Source: Candidatus Acetothermia bacterium (GTDB taxonomy: Bacteria; Bipolaricaulota; Bipolaricaulia; Bipolaricaulales; Bipolaricaulaceae). From it: 13,071 nucleotides of DNA. The notes beneath the pieces are model-generated. The model had not been told where the DNA came from and did no database searches. It was given only the letters and a program-made list of their open reading frames with translations. Location of the stretch: positions 1-13,071 of the forward strand of contig PUMC01000008.1 of NCBI GenBank assembly GCA_003552425.1, in the 5' to 3' direction. Each line of letters opens with the position of its first letter. Within the stretch, counting starts at the first letter, position 1. Positions 11,940 to 13,071 of the stretch are shown here, in pieces. The translations under genes and the position numbers were made by a program.

Positions 11940-13071
11940 TCAGCCCAGCCCGTGCAAGCGGAACTCGAAAGGGTGCGGGCGGGCCGCCAGCTGTCGTGCT
12001 TCTTCCCAACGCGCCGCCAGCCAGAGGTCGATCAATGTGTCGGGGAACACGCCATCGGCTCCCAGAAACGCACGATCCTGCTGCAGCGCCTCCAACGCTT
12101 CCTCCAAGGTACGGGGGAGCGAACGTATCTTCCCCGCTTGCTCCGGGGGCAGTTCAGAGAGGTCGATGCTCCACGGCCCCCATCCCTTCTCCCGGGGGTC
12201 GACCTTCTGCGCGACACCATCGAGGCCGGCCATCATGCACGCGGCAAATGCCAAATAGGGATTGCATGTAGGGTCGGGCACGCGGAATTCAAACCGCGCT
12301 GATCCCGGCTGCGTGACATACCCAGGTACACGCACCGCCGCCGTGCGGTTGGCAGGACCAAACGCCAGGTGTACGGGAGCCTCGAAACCCGGGAGCAGCC
12401 GCCGATAGGAGTTCGTCGACGGCGCAACCCACGACGACAGCGCCCGACCGTGCGTCAGGAGCCCCCCAATGTACTGCAGCGCCAACTCGGAAAGCCCGTC
12501 CGGACCGGCGCACAGGTTGGTGTCGCCGCGGAGCAGGTACTGATGGAAGTGCAGCCCGTTGCCGGGTTGCCTGTACAGAGGCTTGGCCAGGAAGCACGCA
12601 TGGAGACCCTCTTCGGCAGCCAGATGGGCCACGAGGTCCCGTACGAGCACCGCCCAATCCGCCGACTCCACAAGCCCCCCGAACCCAAGTTCGATCTCCA
12701 TGTGCCCGAGGGTACCGGCCTCGTGATGGTGGTAGCGTACGGGGATACCCCAACTCTCCAGAATACTGATCGCCTCGTCCCTCAGGCCGAGCCCTCTATC
12801 CTCTGGCCCCCCGGCGTGGTATGCGGTATGGATGCAAGGGGTCAGGTCCGCGCTCATCGACGTCTCGCCCTCCACGGGGATCACCGACACCGCCTGGGTC
12901 ATGGCCGCATCGTCCACTTGGACCGAGTCGAACAGGTAGAACTCGAGCTCTACACCCAAGCGCGTACGGTCGGCCACACCCCGCTCGGCGAGGAGTGCCT
13001 CCGCACGCCGCGCCACCGTCCGCGGCGCCGCCGGCAGCCGCGCCCACCCAGGCTGGCCCATGTCGGCCATC
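11940..13071 (-). CDS. Glutamine synthetase-family enzyme, 5' end beyond window
   Basis: The C-terminal ~377 residues of a type I glutamine synthetase-like ligase are visible. The beta-grasp N-terminal domain lies outside the window; the ATG at 13070 is probably internal, since the text there aligns to the 'DP-R-x-V-x-R-R-A' region. Catalytic-domain motifs are ELEFYLFD, HHHEAGTLGHMEIE (where the usual Gly-Gln is Gly-His), and the ATP/ammonia loop NGLHFHQYL. NSYRRLLPGFEAPVHLAFGP, NRTAAVRVP and RFEFRVPDPTCNPYLAFAAC follow. The adenylylation segment NLYDLP reads IDLSELP, so the regulatory Tyr is absent. It may make glutamine, or ligate glutamate to another amine as some GlnA-like proteins do. 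Confidence 0.9.
   Translation of the reverse strand, partial: MADMGQPGWARLPAAPRTVARRAEALLAERGVADRTRLGVELEFYLFDSVQVDDAAMTQAVSVIPVEGETSMSADLTPCIHTAYHAGGPEDRGLGLRDEAISILESWGIPVRYHHHEAGTLGHMEIELGFGGLVESADWAVLVRDLVAHLAAEEGLHACFLAKPLYRQPGNGLHFHQYLLRGDTNLCAGPDGLSELALQYIGGLLTHGRALSSWVAPSTNSYRRLLPGFEAPVHLAFGPANRTAAVRVPGYVTQPGSARFEFRVPDPTCNPYLAFAACMMAGLDGVAQKVDPREKGWGPWSIDLSELPPEQAGKIRSLPRTLEEALEALQQDRAFLGADGVFPDTLIDLWLAARWEEARQLAARPHPFEFRLHGLG

Overview
The window is bacterial, GC-rich and densely packed. It holds 13 confident genes, one attenuation leader peptide and a few small or tentative elements. There is no tRNA, rRNA, CRISPR array, insertion sequence or phage gene. GTG, TTG and one CTG start codons, ThyX as the thymidylate synthase, a Dcd of the Chlamydia/Rickettsia sequence type, and two -10 boxes lying 5-7 nt before an ATG (which suggests leaderless mRNAs) point to a deep-branching or uncultivated lineage. 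Bipolaricaulota or a similar phylum would fit, but that is only a guess.

Region 1 (1-7318, + strand) looks like one transcription unit. A sigma70-type promoter (26-55), with an inverted repeat wrapped around its -10 box, starts an RNA at about position 63. That is also the ATG of a 24-codon leader ORF ending in Phe-Cys-Trp-Tyr-Tyr-Phe-Gly. A strong hairpin (138-167) follows the leader stop codon directly, and a canonical intrinsic terminator (172-204) comes just before the first structural gene. This is the architecture of an aromatic amino-acid attenuator. Behind it lie a TrpXYZ-type ABC importer (binding protein, permease, ATPase), a PPP-family phosphatase, and the HyuA and HyuB subunits of a hydantoinase/5-oxoprolinase/carboxylase-type enzyme. 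HyuB appears to start at CTG. Gaps are 30 nt or less, or the genes overlap. The simplest reading is uptake of aromatic amino acids, or compounds derived from them, and ATP-dependent processing by HyuAB, switched by charged tRNA for Trp, Tyr and Phe.

Region 2 (7262-9407) holds housekeeping genes. trmI (tRNA m1A58 methyltransferase, - strand) converges on hyuB with a 57-bp overlap. It is divergent from thyX-dcd (+), a translationally coupled pair for making dTMP: Dcd makes dUTP from dCTP, and ThyX methylates dUMP.

Region 3 (9401-13071, - strand) is a tightly chained cluster. In order of transcription it holds a glutamine synthetase-family enzyme (cut by the window edge), a P1-family (DmpA-type) self-processing peptidase, a possible 37-aa ORF, an ECF sigma factor, a zinc-finger anti-sigma factor with one membrane segment, and two small unknown proteins that share a short motif. 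Consecutive genes overlap by GTGA or TTGA or are 1-16 nt apart. The sigma/anti-sigma pair and the two small proteins look like one envelope- or stress-signalling module.
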